Origin: Nesterenkonia lutea
GTDB lineage: Bacteria > Actinomycetota > Actinomycetes > Actinomycetales > Micrococcaceae
Assembly: GCF_014873955.1 (NCBI RefSeq)
Contig: NZ_JADBED010000001.1
Coordinates: forward strand, 2,108,001 to 2,172,000
DNA: 64,000 nt
Direction of reading: 5' to 3'
Shown: positions 43,892 to 51,987 of the stretch, piece by piece
How positions within the stretch are numbered: position 1 is the stretch's first letter
Layout: the number at the start of each line of letters is the position of its first letter
Position numbers and translations under genes: made by a program
The notes under the pieces: generated by a model
Seen by the model: only the letters and a program-made list of their open reading frames with translations
What the model was told of the DNA's origin: nothing
Database searches by the model: none

Positions 43892-44111
43892 AGCGACCTC
43901 CCTAGTGTGCCGCGCCAATGCTGAGGCCGGCGTCGGTGCCGGCATCGGTGTCGGCGCTCAGCAGTGTGGCACGCGGACGGCGGGAACAGAAGATGCCGTC
44001 GCCCGGGCTCGGCGGGGCGACGCCCGGGCTGGGCGCCGATCGCTGGGCGGCGCCCGGGCTGTGTCCCGGCGGCGTGTGGCATGCCAGCGAGACGAGGTGC
44101 CGAGCTTCGCC
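43892..44111. other. intergenic region with three CGCCCGGGCT copies
   Basis: The 220 bp between the ABC ATPase stop and the reductase start contain CGCCCGGGCT at 44000, 44021 and 44051. An imperfect inverted repeat involves gtgccgcgcc and ggcac sequences near 43915-43975. No gene or clear promoter is visible apart from the GGGAGG ribosome site of the reductase. Confidence 0.5.
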
Positions 44112-44903
44112 TCAGTGCACCGGCGCCCTGGGGATCATGAGCGGTTTGCCGGTCTCCGGGTCCTCGATGACACGGGAGTCCACGCCGAAGACGCTGCGGA
44201 TGGTCTCCTCGGTGCCCACTTCTTCTGCAGTGCCCTCCGCCGCGATGCGACCGTCCTTCATGGCGACGATGTGCGAGGCGTAGCGAAGCACCTGGTTGAT
44301 GTCGTGGAGAACGGCGACCAGGGTGCGGCCCTCCCGCTGGAGCCGTGCGCACAGCTCGAGGATCTCGATCTGGTGCGCGATGTCGAGGTACGTGGTCGGT
44401 TCGTCCAGAAGCAGCAGTGGAGTCTCCTGGGCCAACGCCATCGCGATCCAGGCGCGCTGCCGCTGCCCCCCTGAGAGTGCATCGACTTCGCGACTCGCGA
44501 GCTGAGTCATCGCGGTGTTCTCCAGTGCCGTGCGGACGGCGGCCTCGTCCTCGTTTCCCCAGCGCTTGAACATGTGCTGGTGCGGGTGTCGTCCGCGAGA
44601 GACCAGATCGAAGACGGTGATCCCGTCGGGAGCGATGGCCGACTGCGGCAGCAGCCCGACTGTCCGAGCAAGCTCCTTGGTGGGCATGTTGGAGATGGAC
44701 TCACCATCGAGCAGCACCTGCCCGCCGGTGGGCTTGATGAGCCGAGCGAGACTGCGCAGGAGAGTGGACTTCCCGCACGCGTTGGGCCCCATGATGACGG
44801 TGAACGATCCGTCCGGGATGCTGATGGTGAGGTCCTCCAGGACCTGGCGCTCCTCGTAGCCCGAGGTCAGGCTTGCTGCGGAGAGGCGGTATTCGTCAGT
44901 CAT
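44112..44903 (-). CDS. iron-siderophore-type ABC transporter ATP-binding protein
   Basis: The 263-residue protein has Walker A GPNACGKSTLL, Q-loop LLPQSA, signature LSGGQRQRAWIAMALAQ, Walker B LLLLDEPTTYLD and H-loop LVAVLHDINQ. The YLDIAHQIEIL and DLVSRGRHPHQ segments are typical of FepC/FhuC, the ATPases of siderophore uptake. It is encoded alone, 10 kb from the permease and binding-protein genes that lack an ATPase. ATG 44903 has AAAGGA upstream. An upstream part of the frame is not translated. Confidence 0.9.
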   Translation of the reverse strand: MTDEYRLSAASLTSGYEERQVLEDLTISIPDGSFTVIMGPNACGKSTLLRSLARLIKPTGGQVLLDGESISNMPTKELARTVGLLPQSAIAPDGITVFDLVSRGRHPHQHMFKRWGNEDEAAVRTALENTAMTQLASREVDALSGGQRQRAWIAMALAQETPLLLLDEPTTYLDIAHQIEILELCARLQREGRTLVAVLHDINQVLRYASHIVAMKDGRIAAEGTAEEVGTEETIRSVFGVDSRVIEDPETGKPLMIPRAPVH

Positions 44904-44940
44904 CGGGTCCTTTGCGAAGTGGCGCTCTGCTGGAGCCAGC

Positions 44941-46605
44941 TTACGTGGTGCGCAAGGGGAGCCGGACTGCGGGAACGTCGAGGAATCCCGCGGTTTTGAG
45001 CCGGTGATGCTTCCGACACAGCGCCCAGAGGTTGGCACCCGTGGTCTGCCCATGTGGCCAGGGAATCTGGTGATCGATGTCGCAGTGCTCTGCGGCGACC
45101 ATGCACCCCGGCGCCTGACAGGTGCCGTCCCGGAATTCGATGGCACGGCGCAGCAGCCGCGGCACGAATCTGCTCTGGTACACCCGCTCGAGGACTGGAA
45201 CCGGTCCGTCCTCAGGGGGCGAACCCGTCACCGAAGGATCACCTCGCTGCGGGTGCCCATGCGGCGGGCCCAGGGCCGGCGGGGGCTCGCCCAGTGGCCG
45301 ATAGTCGGGCGGTTCCTCGCCGGGCCGAGCTTCAGCCGGTGGCCACGCTCCGGGCCGACCATCCTTCGGCAGGTGTTCGCCCGACCCACCTGCATCCCGC
45401 AGCTCCAGGGGCGTCGAATGGTCAAATGCCTCCGGGACCTGGGTCCAGGTCAGCCGGTGGTGATCGGCCTGAACGATCCGTCGGATCATCTCGGCCGGAT
45501 AGGCATGGCGGCGATTCCGGCTCACTGCTGGAGTCTCGGCCACGGCCGGAGTCCTCGTCGATCCCTCTCGAGGTTCGATGAGGCTTTCGGCGGAGATGAG
45601 CAGGCCGATATGACCGTTGATCGGGGTGTCCGAATCCACCTGGCCAATCAGCAGCCAATGTGAGAGCAGGTCCGCCTCGCGCTGTCCCTGCGTCCTGTCG
45701 TCACCGCCGGTGCGGCTCATCCCGCCAGGGTCCTTGTGCCGCGGGTCCGCGCCCTCCGTTCCAGCAGTCCGGGAGGCTCCTTGCTGCGATGCCGCCCACA
45801 CCTTCGGCGAACTCTCGAGGTGCCGGGCGTCCGGCGAACCCTCGACGCTCCGGGCGTCCCAGGCAACTGACGATTCGCCACTGGGCAGCCCGAGCCAGTC
45901 GGTGTGCACATGGTTGGTGGCTGCGCCTCCGGTCCGGACCGACGGCGGTTCGACGCAGGGGTCATAGGGGACGGGCTGCTTGGGGCTTCGTGCCACTTCA
46001 ACAAGTCGATTCTTGATCGCCTCGGCGGTCAAGGTGGGCAGCATCGCGTGCAGGATGCTGAGCCCGTCCTCCACATGTTCCAGCCAGACTCGGCGTTCCG
46101 CGTGGTTGCGGTGGCAGCGCTGGGCCTGCTGCTCCGGCTCGACTCTCGCGACGAATCGATTGAGCCAGGCGTTGAGCTGCGCGGGCCTGTGGCTCGTCGC
46201 GTAGACCTCGGCCTCGCGGTCCATGCGCTCCACGCTGGCGGGCGAGACCAGACGTTCAGCCGCCGAGACCACACGCAGAAGCGAGCGCACCGGAATATCA
46301 CCCCGCCGGGTGCGGGCCCACACTGCGGGAAGGTTCTGGCGTGCGAACCGAGCCTGCTGGTACTGGCTGCAGACGTGTCCCTCGCCGGCGGTCAGCGCCT
46401 CCGCGGCGTTCATGATCGCTGCGGATTCAGCGGTGCCGCGGCCCTGGGCGGTGCTCATGAGGTGAGGGTCGACCACCTCGGCCTCACGCAGGAACGACTC
46501 CACATAATCGACGAGCATCCTCAGCTGCTCAGCCTGAACCCGATTGATCTCCCGCTGTGACTCCCAGAGCGGTTCGGTCATCGGATCGGTGCGTACGACC
46601 TGCAT
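44941..46605 (-). CDS. HNH endonuclease of the 13E12/DUF222 family
   Basis: The 554-residue protein begins with the DUF222 helical region (residues about 20-260, RQNLPAVWARTRRGDIPVRS, ERRVWLEHVEDGLSILHAML). A long acidic, low-complexity middle (about 280-470) follows. The C-terminal HNH nuclease reads FRDGTCQAPGCMVAAEHCDI, then DHQIPWPHGQTTGANLWALC and HHRLKTAGF. ATG 46605 is chosen because TATATT is six bases upstream within a LexA box, and no ribosome site exists. The function is unknown; 13E12 proteins occur in many copies in mycobacteria, where several are SOS-controlled. Confidence 0.88.
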   Translation of the reverse strand: MQVVRTDPMTEPLWESQREINRVQAEQLRMLVDYVESFLREAEVVDPHLMSTAQGRGTAESAAIMNAAEALTAGEGHVCSQYQQARFARQNLPAVWARTRRGDIPVRSLLRVVSAAERLVSPASVERMDREAEVYATSHRPAQLNAWLNRFVARVEPEQQAQRCHRNHAERRVWLEHVEDGLSILHAMLPTLTAEAIKNRLVEVARSPKQPVPYDPCVEPPSVRTGGAATNHVHTDWLGLPSGESSVAWDARSVEGSPDARHLESSPKVWAASQQGASRTAGTEGADPRHKDPGGMSRTGGDDRTQGQREADLLSHWLLIGQVDSDTPINGHIGLLISAESLIEPREGSTRTPAVAETPAVSRNRRHAYPAEMIRRIVQADHHRLTWTQVPEAFDHSTPLELRDAGGSGEHLPKDGRPGAWPPAEARPGEEPPDYRPLGEPPPALGPPHGHPQRGDPSVTGSPPEDGPVPVLERVYQSRFVPRLLRRAIEFRDGTCQAPGCMVAAEHCDIDHQIPWPHGQTTGANLWALCRKHHRLKTAGFLDVPAVRLPLRTT

Positions 46606-46814
46606 GATTCGAATATACATTCGAATGCGATGAACCACAAGGGTTCCTGACGTAGCGGTTTGATCCAGTTTGTTCCAGTTCAAAAGGTCGCCAGGAACTC
46701 TCTTCCAGGTCCCCGACGACGCAGCTGGGACACCCTCCCTGAGACGCAAGCTGGGGCGCCCTTCCCCGGTGCATGCACCGATGTCCCCGCCGTCGTTCGC
46801 TCTGCGGTCCTGCA
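46606..46814. other. 209-bp gap between phzF-like and HNH genes
   Basis: Apart from the LexA box at its left edge, this stretch has a perfect 14-bp palindrome CGGTGCATGCACCG at 46767-46780, possibly a terminator of the PhzF gene, and repeats of the sequence CCAGTT near 46665. No gene is evident. Confidence 0.4.
46609..46624 (-). promoter_or_regulatory. LexA (SOS) box covering the -10 of the HNH gene
   Basis: The 16-bp sequence TCGAATATACATTCGA is a perfect inverted repeat outside its four central bases. It matches the actinobacterial SOS box TCGAAC-N4-GTTCGA except for one symmetric base change. The -10 TATATT (46617-46612) lies inside it, six bases from ATG 46605. LexA bound here would block initiation. 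Confidence 0.7.
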
Positions 46815-47684
46815 TCACTCCACGCGCGCTTCGGCCCCCACATCGATGCTGCCACTCACGGTCACGTGTGCCCGGCCGCCGACCCACAGCGCCTCACCGG
46901 TGCCCTCGACATGGACCCGTCCGCGGCGCTGCAGCACCGTGCCCTGGCTGGTCACGTAGGGGGGCGACATGCGGCCGGAGTACTCCAGCCACTGCGCCAC
47001 GGAGGCACTGAGGCTGCCAGTCACGGGATCCTCGCGCAGCGCCCCGGTGTCATCCGGGAAGAAGGTGCGCACCTCCAGCGCCGTCGCGGAACCCTCGGGC
47101 TGCGGACCCACGACACCGAGGAACTGATACTCGGACTCTGGGATCTTGGTGATGTCCGGGGTCACGCCGAGCACGGTCTCGGCGCTGTCCAGGAGCACCG
47201 CCACCCAGCCGGGGCCGTTGTCCACCCACGCAGCGTCGACCACCTGTCCGGAGCTCAGGCCCAGCGCCTCGGTGAGCATCTCCCGCGCAGCCCGGGGGAT
47301 GGGACCGGATCGCACCAGCCCCGGAGCGCCGAAGGAGAGGTACTCGGCGCCGATATGCACCGGCACCAGTCCCACACCACACTCCTGGACGACGACGTCG
47401 GCAGATCGCGGCTCATTGCCCAGGTCCAACCATGCGCGGGCCGATCCGAGGGTGGGATGCCCGGCGAAGGGCAGCTCCTTGTCCAGGGCGAAGATGCGGA
47501 CTCGATAGTCCGCCTTGGGCGTGCTCGGCGGGAGCAGAAAGGTGCACTCGGACAGATTCGTCCAGCGCGAGATGGCGCGCATCTGCTCATCGGTCAGGCC
47601 TTGGGCCTCAGCGATCACTGCTACAGGGTTGCCGGCGAACGGTCCGTCACCGAAGACGTCGACCTGGCGAAAGGGTTTCAACAT
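46815..47684 (-). CDS. PhzF family isomerase/epimerase
   Basis: The 289-residue protein has the PhzF signatures FRQVDVFGDGPFAGNPVAVI, NLSECTFLLPPSTPKADYRV, ELPFAGHPTLGSARAW, and the C-terminal FFPDDTGALREDPVTGSLSA. The catalytic glutamate is in NLSECTF. PhzF relatives act as isomerases on varied small molecules; the substrate here is unknown and no phenazine genes lie nearby. ATG 47684 has TAAGAT exactly six bases upstream, a leaderless promoter. Confidence 0.87.
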   Translation of the reverse strand: MLKPFRQVDVFGDGPFAGNPVAVIAEAQGLTDEQMRAISRWTNLSECTFLLPPSTPKADYRVRIFALDKELPFAGHPTLGSARAWLDLGNEPRSADVVVQECGVGLVPVHIGAEYLSFGAPGLVRSGPIPRAAREMLTEALGLSSGQVVDAAWVDNGPGWVAVLLDSAETVLGVTPDITKIPESEYQFLGVVGPQPEGSATALEVRTFFPDDTGALREDPVTGSLSASVAQWLEYSGRMSPPYVTSQGTVLQRRGRVHVEGTGEALWVGGRAHVTVSGSIDVGAEARVE

Positions 47685-47690
47685 GAACTC

Positions 47691-47696
47691 ATCTTA
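47691..47696 (-). promoter_or_regulatory. -10 element of the leaderless phzF-like gene
   Basis: TAAGAT, six bases (GAGTTC), then ATG 47684 on the minus strand. No ribosome site is present. Confidence 0.55.
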
Positions 47697-47709
47697 GGCA
47701 GGACCTGCA

Positions 47710-47786
47710 GCCAGAACCCGGTCAGATCCCGGCCAGACCCCCGCGAGACGCCTGCCAGACCCCCCTGAGATCTCGGGCAGAACCGC
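47710..47786 (-). repeat. degenerate 22-bp tandem array after the copA stop
   Basis: Three units of about 22 bp start at 47710, 47732 and 47754 (gccagaMcccN...). A fourth at about 47776 runs into the copA stop. They end just after the copA TAA and resemble its last bases, as in the arrays after the siderophore-interacting protein and trmB genes, but are more diverged. Confidence 0.5.
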
Positions 47787-50249
47787 TTAGACGCCCTTGA
47801 AGCCGCGCAGTCGCAGACTGTTTCCCACCACGGAGAGCGAGGAGAAGACCATCGCCGCCCCGGCGAGCATCGGATTGAGCAGACCCAGCGCAGCCAGTGG
47901 TATCGCGGCGGTGTTGTAGCCGAAGGCCCAGAACAGGTTGGAGCGGATCACACGCAGCGTCCGGCGGGAGAGCGCGATCGAGTCCGCCACGCTGCGCAGA
48001 TCACCGCGCAGGACCGTGATCCCTGCGGCATCGATCGCCGCATCCGTCCCGGTCCCCATCGCGATTCCCAGGTCGGCCTGGGCCAGCGCGGCGGCGTCGT
48101 TGACACCGTCACCCACCATCGCGACCTTCCGGCCCTGCTCCTGCAGACGAGCGACGGCGGCCACCTTGTCCTGCGGCAGCGCTTCTGCGATGAACTCCTC
48201 GATGCCCACCTCAGCGGCCACTCGACGGGCGGCCCCCGCGTTGTCACCGGTCAGCAGGACCGTGCTCAGGCCCATGGCGGCGAACCGTGCGACCGCCTCC
48301 GCAGAGGTGTCCTTGACCGCGTCGGAGATGATCAGCACCCCGGCGAAGACTCCCTCCTGCGCTACCAGCACCGGCGTGGCGCCGCGGGACTCTGCCTCCG
48401 CGAGCATCTCCTCCACCTCACCGGGCACGGCGATCCCGCGCTGACGCAACAGTTCACGGCGCCCCACGAGAGCCTCCCGGCCGGCCACCGTGCCGGAGAT
48501 GCCGAAACCCTGATGACTCTGAAAGTCCTGGACCTCGGGCAGGGCCCCCGAGGTGGAGCCCAGAGACTCCCGCGCGGCATTGGTCACTGCGCGGCCGATG
48601 GGATGCTCGGAGGCTGACTCCAGAGCCCCGGCCAGCCGGAGCAGCTCGACGTCGCCCCCGGCCTCCGCGCCAGCTCCGGCCCCAGCGCCAGCTCCGACCC
48701 CGGCATCGCCCCACGTGCGGGCCGAATGCATCGCCACCAGCTCCATGGCCCCCGTGGTGACGGTTCCCGTCTTGTCCAGGACCACCGTGTCGATCCCCCG
48801 CGCGGTCTCGAGCACCTCGGGACCGCGGATCAGGATTCCCAGCTGGGCGCCGCGGCCGGTGCCGACCAGCAGTGCGGTGGGAGTGGCCAGGCCCAGCGCG
48901 CAGGGACAGGCGATGATCAGCACCGCCACCGAGGCGGTGAACGCAAACTCCGCCGAGGGCCCGACCAGCAGCCAGACGCCCAGCGTGATCAGCGCGATCC
49001 CCAGCACGATGGGCACGAAGATCCCGGAGACCCGATCAGCCAGGCGCTGGACCTGAGCCTTTCCCGACTGGGCCTGTTCCACCAGCGCGGCCATCTGGGC
49101 GAGCTGGGTCTCCGAGCCGACGCGGGTGGCACGGACCCGGAGGCGTCCCGAGGTGTTCACCGTGGCTCCGGTGACGCTGTCACCCTCAGCGACGTCCACG
49201 GGCACCGACTCACCGGTGAGCATGGACATGTCCACTGCAGAGGCCCCGGCGGTGACGGTGCCGTCGGTGGCGATCTTCTCCCCCGGCCGGACGATGAACT
49301 CGTCCCCGACGGTGAGCTCGCTGACGGGGATGCGAACCTCGGCACCCTCGCGCAGGACCGCCACCTCCTTGGCCCCCATGTTCAGCAGCGAGCGCAGGGC
49401 TTGGCCGGCGCGGGATTTTGACCGCTTCTCGAAATAGCGGCCGAGCAGCAGGAAGACGGTGACGGCCGTCGCCACTTCGAAGTAGATGTTCGCCGCTCCC
49501 CCGGCATGCGCGGCGTCGGAGAGCCATGGCGGCTCCGCGAAGAACACGAACTCGTGGCGCAGCTGCGGATCCCCTGCCTGCCCGAAGACCATGGCATAGA
49601 CGGACCAGAGCAGCGCCGCGAGCGTGCCCAGCGAGATGAGCGTGTCCATGGTCGCGGAGCCGGCCCGGGCGTTGAGCGCAGCTGCGCGGTGGAAGGGCCA
49701 CCCGGCCCAGAGCACCACGGGAAGGCTCAGCGCCAGGGAGACCCAGTTCCACCAGGGGAACTGAAGGGCAGGCACCATGGCCAGCAGGGCGACGGGGACG
49801 GCGAGCGCGGCAGAGACCAGCAGCCGACGACGCAGCCTGGCCAGCTCTCGCTCCCCGGCGCCCGCGCCTGAGGAGTCCTCGCTGGGCGGAGCGGGCTCCT
49901 GTGCGCTGTAGCCGGACTTCTCCACGGCCGCGATGAGCTCCGCGACGGTGGCATCGCGGTCGAGCCGGGTCGCCCCGCCTGCGCCCGTGCCTGTGATTGG
50001 GCCTGTGCCTGTGCTCGGGCTCGCGCCGGCGCCGGCCCCTGTGCCCGCGTTGGCCCCGGCGCCTGCGTGAACTGTGGCCTTCTCCGTGGCGTAGTTGACG
50101 CTGGCCGTCACACCTTCAAGCTTGTTGAGTCGACGCTCGACCCGCTGCGCGCAGGCGGCACAGGTCATTCCACCGATCTCGAGCTCGATGCGCTCCGCCG
50201 CGGCGTCCGTCACGGCGCCCGTCGCGGCGTCGGTCGCGGCGCGGCTCAC
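47787..50249 (-). CDS. copA: copper-exporting P1B-type ATPase
   Basis: The 820-residue protein has an N-terminal heavy-metal domain ([13 protein letters not shown], metal cysteines C30 and C33), several membrane helices, the CPC ion motif in [14 protein letters not shown], phosphorylation site [12 protein letters not shown] motif [10 protein letters not shown] and hinge [12 protein letters not shown]. It exports Cu(I). Odd features are a glycine/alanine/threonine-rich insertion of about 30 residues inside the metal-binding domain (about 62-93) and a [11 protein letters not shown] run in the nucleotide domain. GTG 50249 overlaps the copZ stop by four bases. Confidence 0.93.
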   Translation of the reverse strand: MSRAATDAATGAVTDAAAERIELEIGGMTCAACAQRVERRLNKLEGVTASVNYATEKATVHAGAGANAGTGAGAGASPSTGTGPITGTGAGGATRLDRDATVAELIAAVEKSGYSAQEPAPPSEDSSGAGAGERELARLRRRLLVSAALAVPVALLAMVPALQFPWWNWVSLALSLPVVLWAGWPFHRAAALNARAGSATMDTLISLGTLAALLWSVYAMVFGQAGDPQLRHEFVFFAEPPWLSDAAHAGGAANIYFEVATAVTVFLLLGRYFEKRSKSRAGQALRSLLNMGAKEVAVLREGAEVRIPVSELTVGDEFIVRPGEKIATDGTVTAGASAVDMSMLTGESVPVDVAEGDSVTGATVNTSGRLRVRATRVGSETQLAQMAALVEQAQSGKAQVQRLADRVSGIFVPIVLGIALITLGVWLLVGPSAEFAFTASVAVLIIACPCALGLATPTALLVGTGRGAQLGILIRGPEVLETARGIDTVVLDKTGTVTTGAMELVAMHSARTWGDAGVGAGAGAGAGAEAGGDVELLRLAGALESASEHPIGRAVTNAARESLGSTSGALPEVQDFQSHQGFGISGTVAGREALVGRRELLRQRGIAVPGEVEEMLAEAESRGATPVLVAQEGVFAGVLIISDAVKDTSAEAVARFAAMGLSTVLLTGDNAGAARRVAAEVGIEEFIAEALPQDKVAAVARLQEQGRKVAMVGDGVNDAAALAQADLGIAMGTGTDAAIDAAGITVLRGDLRSVADSIALSRRTLRVIRSNLFWAFGYNTAAIPLAALGLLNPMLAGAAMVFSSLSVVGNSLRLRGFKGV

Positions 50250-50464
50250 GGCTGCCTCGTCGCGTCATAGCCGGCCTCGTCCACGGCGGCGAGCACCTGC
50301 GCGTCGGCGAGCGCCGGTTCGGTGACCGTGAGCTCCAACAGTCCAGTGGAGGCGCTCACCTCGAGGGACGCGACTCCGGTCAGCTGTTCGACCTCTTCGC
50401 GCACGGCACTCTCGCAGTGGCTGCAGGACATGCCGGTGACGGCGTATCGGCGGGTCTCGACCAT
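50246..50464 (-). CDS. copZ: copper chaperone (heavy-metal-associated domain)
   Basis: The 72-residue protein is a single heavy-metal domain with the [15 protein letters not shown] motif; the two cysteines bind Cu(I). It delivers copper to CopA. ATG 50464 has GAGGAG upstream. The stop overlaps the copA start by four bases. The CsoR operator lies about 55 bp upstream of the start. Confidence 0.92.
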   Translation of the reverse strand: MVETRRYAVTGMSCSHCESAVREEVEQLTGVASLEVSASTGLLELTVTEPALADAQVLAAVDEAGYDATRQP

Positions 50465-50516
50465 GGTGAGCTCCTCTGTGGACGATGGGGATGTCGGTGA
50501 TCCAAGAACAGTCACC

Positions 50517-50539
50517 AATATACCCCCTTAGGGTATATT
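50517..50539. promoter_or_regulatory. CsoR operator between divergent copZA and csoR
   Basis: Perfect 9-bp arms AATATACCC (50517-50525) and GGGTATATT (50531-50539) flank CCTTA. The pattern is that of known CsoR operators. The minus-strand TATATT within the left arm may be the copZ -10, and TATAGT (50556-50561) the csoR -10, so one operator can repress both directions. Confidence 0.8.
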
Positions 50540-50614
50540 TGTGCACGACGGACCATATAGTGATGGCCTGAAGTGATGGCGTGAAGAAGTGGCGTGGCCA
50601 CAGGAGGAGGATCC

Positions 50615-50905
50615 ATGGAAGCCCAGCACGGGTACATGACCGAGAAGGACAAGTACCTCAGCAGGCTGCGCCGGATCGAAGGTCAGGCCCGCGGCCTCCA
50701 CCGCATGGTGGATGAGGACACCTACTGCATCGACATCCTCACCCAGATCAGCGCGACGACTGCCGCCCTGGAGAATGTGGCCATGGCCCTGCTCGAGGAT
50801 CACCTGCGACACTGCGTGGCCGACGCGGTCACCGCTGGCGGGGAGGAGGCCGAGGAGAAGATCCAGGAGGCCACCGCCGCCATCCGCCGACTCGTGAAGT
50901 CCTAG
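50615..50905 (+). CDS. csoR: copper-sensing repressor CsoR
   Basis: The 96-residue helical protein has the copper ligands C38, H63 and C67 with the same spacing as M. tuberculosis CsoR (25 and 4 residues). It starts MEAQHGYMTEKDKYLSRLRR and has IEGQARGLHRMVDEDTYCID. ATG 50615 has AGGAGGAGG six bases upstream. Copper binding would release it from the operator at 50517-50539. The transporter gene starts 7 bp after its stop. Confidence 0.92.
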   Translation: MEAQHGYMTEKDKYLSRLRRIEGQARGLHRMVDEDTYCIDILTQISATTAALENVAMALLEDHLRHCVADAVTAGGEEAEEKIQEATAAIRRLVKS

Positions 50906-50912
50906 CCGCTCC

Positions 50913-51947
50913 ATGGCAGCCTCGGCACAGATGGTCCCAGGCAGAAGGACGCCGGGCAGGATGACCCCAGCCCGTGGCGTGGTCCTGATGGTGCTGGGCA
51001 CCCTGGCAATGGCCTCCTCGGCGGCGATGATCTCCGCCATCGACGGCGAGCCGCTCAGCGTCGCGGCCTGGCGCTGTCTGCTCGCCGTGCCGATGCTGCT
51101 CCCGATGGCGGCCTGGGAGCTGCTGCGCCGCACCGGGCAGGCGGGACCATCGCGTCGCATGCTGATGGGCGCGCTGATCGCCGGCGTCGCCCTGGGCGTG
51201 GACTACAGCTTCTACAACACCTCGATCGCCATGATCGGACCAGGCATCGCCACCGTGCTGATCAATGTGCAGATCGTGATCCTGCCGCTGCTCGCCTGGA
51301 TGCTGGAAGGCGTCCGTCCCATGCGACAGCTCGCCCTCATCATCCCCCTGATGTTGGCCGGGGTGGCCCTCACCGCCGGAGCGATGGACCTGGAGAATCT
51401 CCAGCTGGCCGGCGTGCTGGCAGGCCTTGCCGCGGGCACGGGGTATGCCCTCTACCTCGCCATCATTCGACGCTCCGCCCAGGAGAGTCGGGACAGCCGG
51501 GACCGCAGGGGCGCAGGACGGGAGCACCGGTCCGCACCCTTCACGGTGCTGAGCCTGGTCTGCCTCTCGGCAGGCGCGACGACGGCGCTGACCGCCACCG
51601 GACTCGGCCGGCTCCAGGTGCCCGAAGGGCTCGAGGGCTGGGGGGCGATGCTCGCGCTGGCCTTCGTCGGCCAGGTGCTGACCTACCTGTGCTTCAACAT
51701 CGCAATGACCAGCATCTCCGAGACCGCCTCCAGCACGTTGATGCTGCTCTCCGCTGTCTTCGCAGTGGCACTGGCCGCAGTGATCTTCGCCGACATCCCC
51801 AGCGCCTGGCAGCTGCTGGGCTGCGCGATGATCATCGGTGGCGCCTGGTGGACCGCGGCGGCGGCACGAAGAAGGGCCGGACGCGTGATCGCTCCGACCC
51901 TTCCCGCAGGCGACTCCGCGAAGAGCACCCTGGACCCACAGCGCTGA
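50913..51947 (+). CDS. EamA/DMT family transporter
   Basis: The 344-residue membrane protein has ten predicted helices in two EamA repeats. The first starts ARGVVLMVLGTLAMASSAAM and the second FTVLSLVCLSAGATTALTA; YSFYNTSIAMIGPGIATVLI and ITSISETASSTLMLLSAVFA-like segments are typical. It probably exports a small metabolite. It starts 7 bp after csoR and may be co-transcribed with it, but no link to copper is known. ATG 50961 is a possible later start. Confidence 0.78.
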   Translation: MAASAQMVPGRRTPGRMTPARGVVLMVLGTLAMASSAAMISAIDGEPLSVAAWRCLLAVPMLLPMAAWELLRRTGQAGPSRRMLMGALIAGVALGVDYSFYNTSIAMIGPGIATVLINVQIVILPLLAWMLEGVRPMRQLALIIPLMLAGVALTAGAMDLENLQLAGVLAGLAAGTGYALYLAIIRRSAQESRDSRDRRGAGREHRSAPFTVLSLVCLSAGATTALTATGLGRLQVPEGLEGWGAMLALAFVGQVLTYLCFNIAMTSISETASSTLMLLSAVFAVALAAVIFADIPSAWQLLGCAMIIGGAWWTAAAARRRAGRVIAPTLPAGDSAKSTLDPQR

Positions 51948-51987
51948 GCGCGCTCCGCCCAGCCGAGACGCCGGTCAGCACGACCGA

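Noticed and set aside
44000..44060. CGCCCGGGCT copies as a regulator site
   Set aside because: Three copies in very GC-rich DNA with irregular spacing (21 and 30 bp) and no link to a -10. They are recorded as sequence only.
46606..46887. N-terminal extension of the HNH frame beyond 46605
   Set aside because: The extension crosses the LexA box and -10 and has no conserved sequence.
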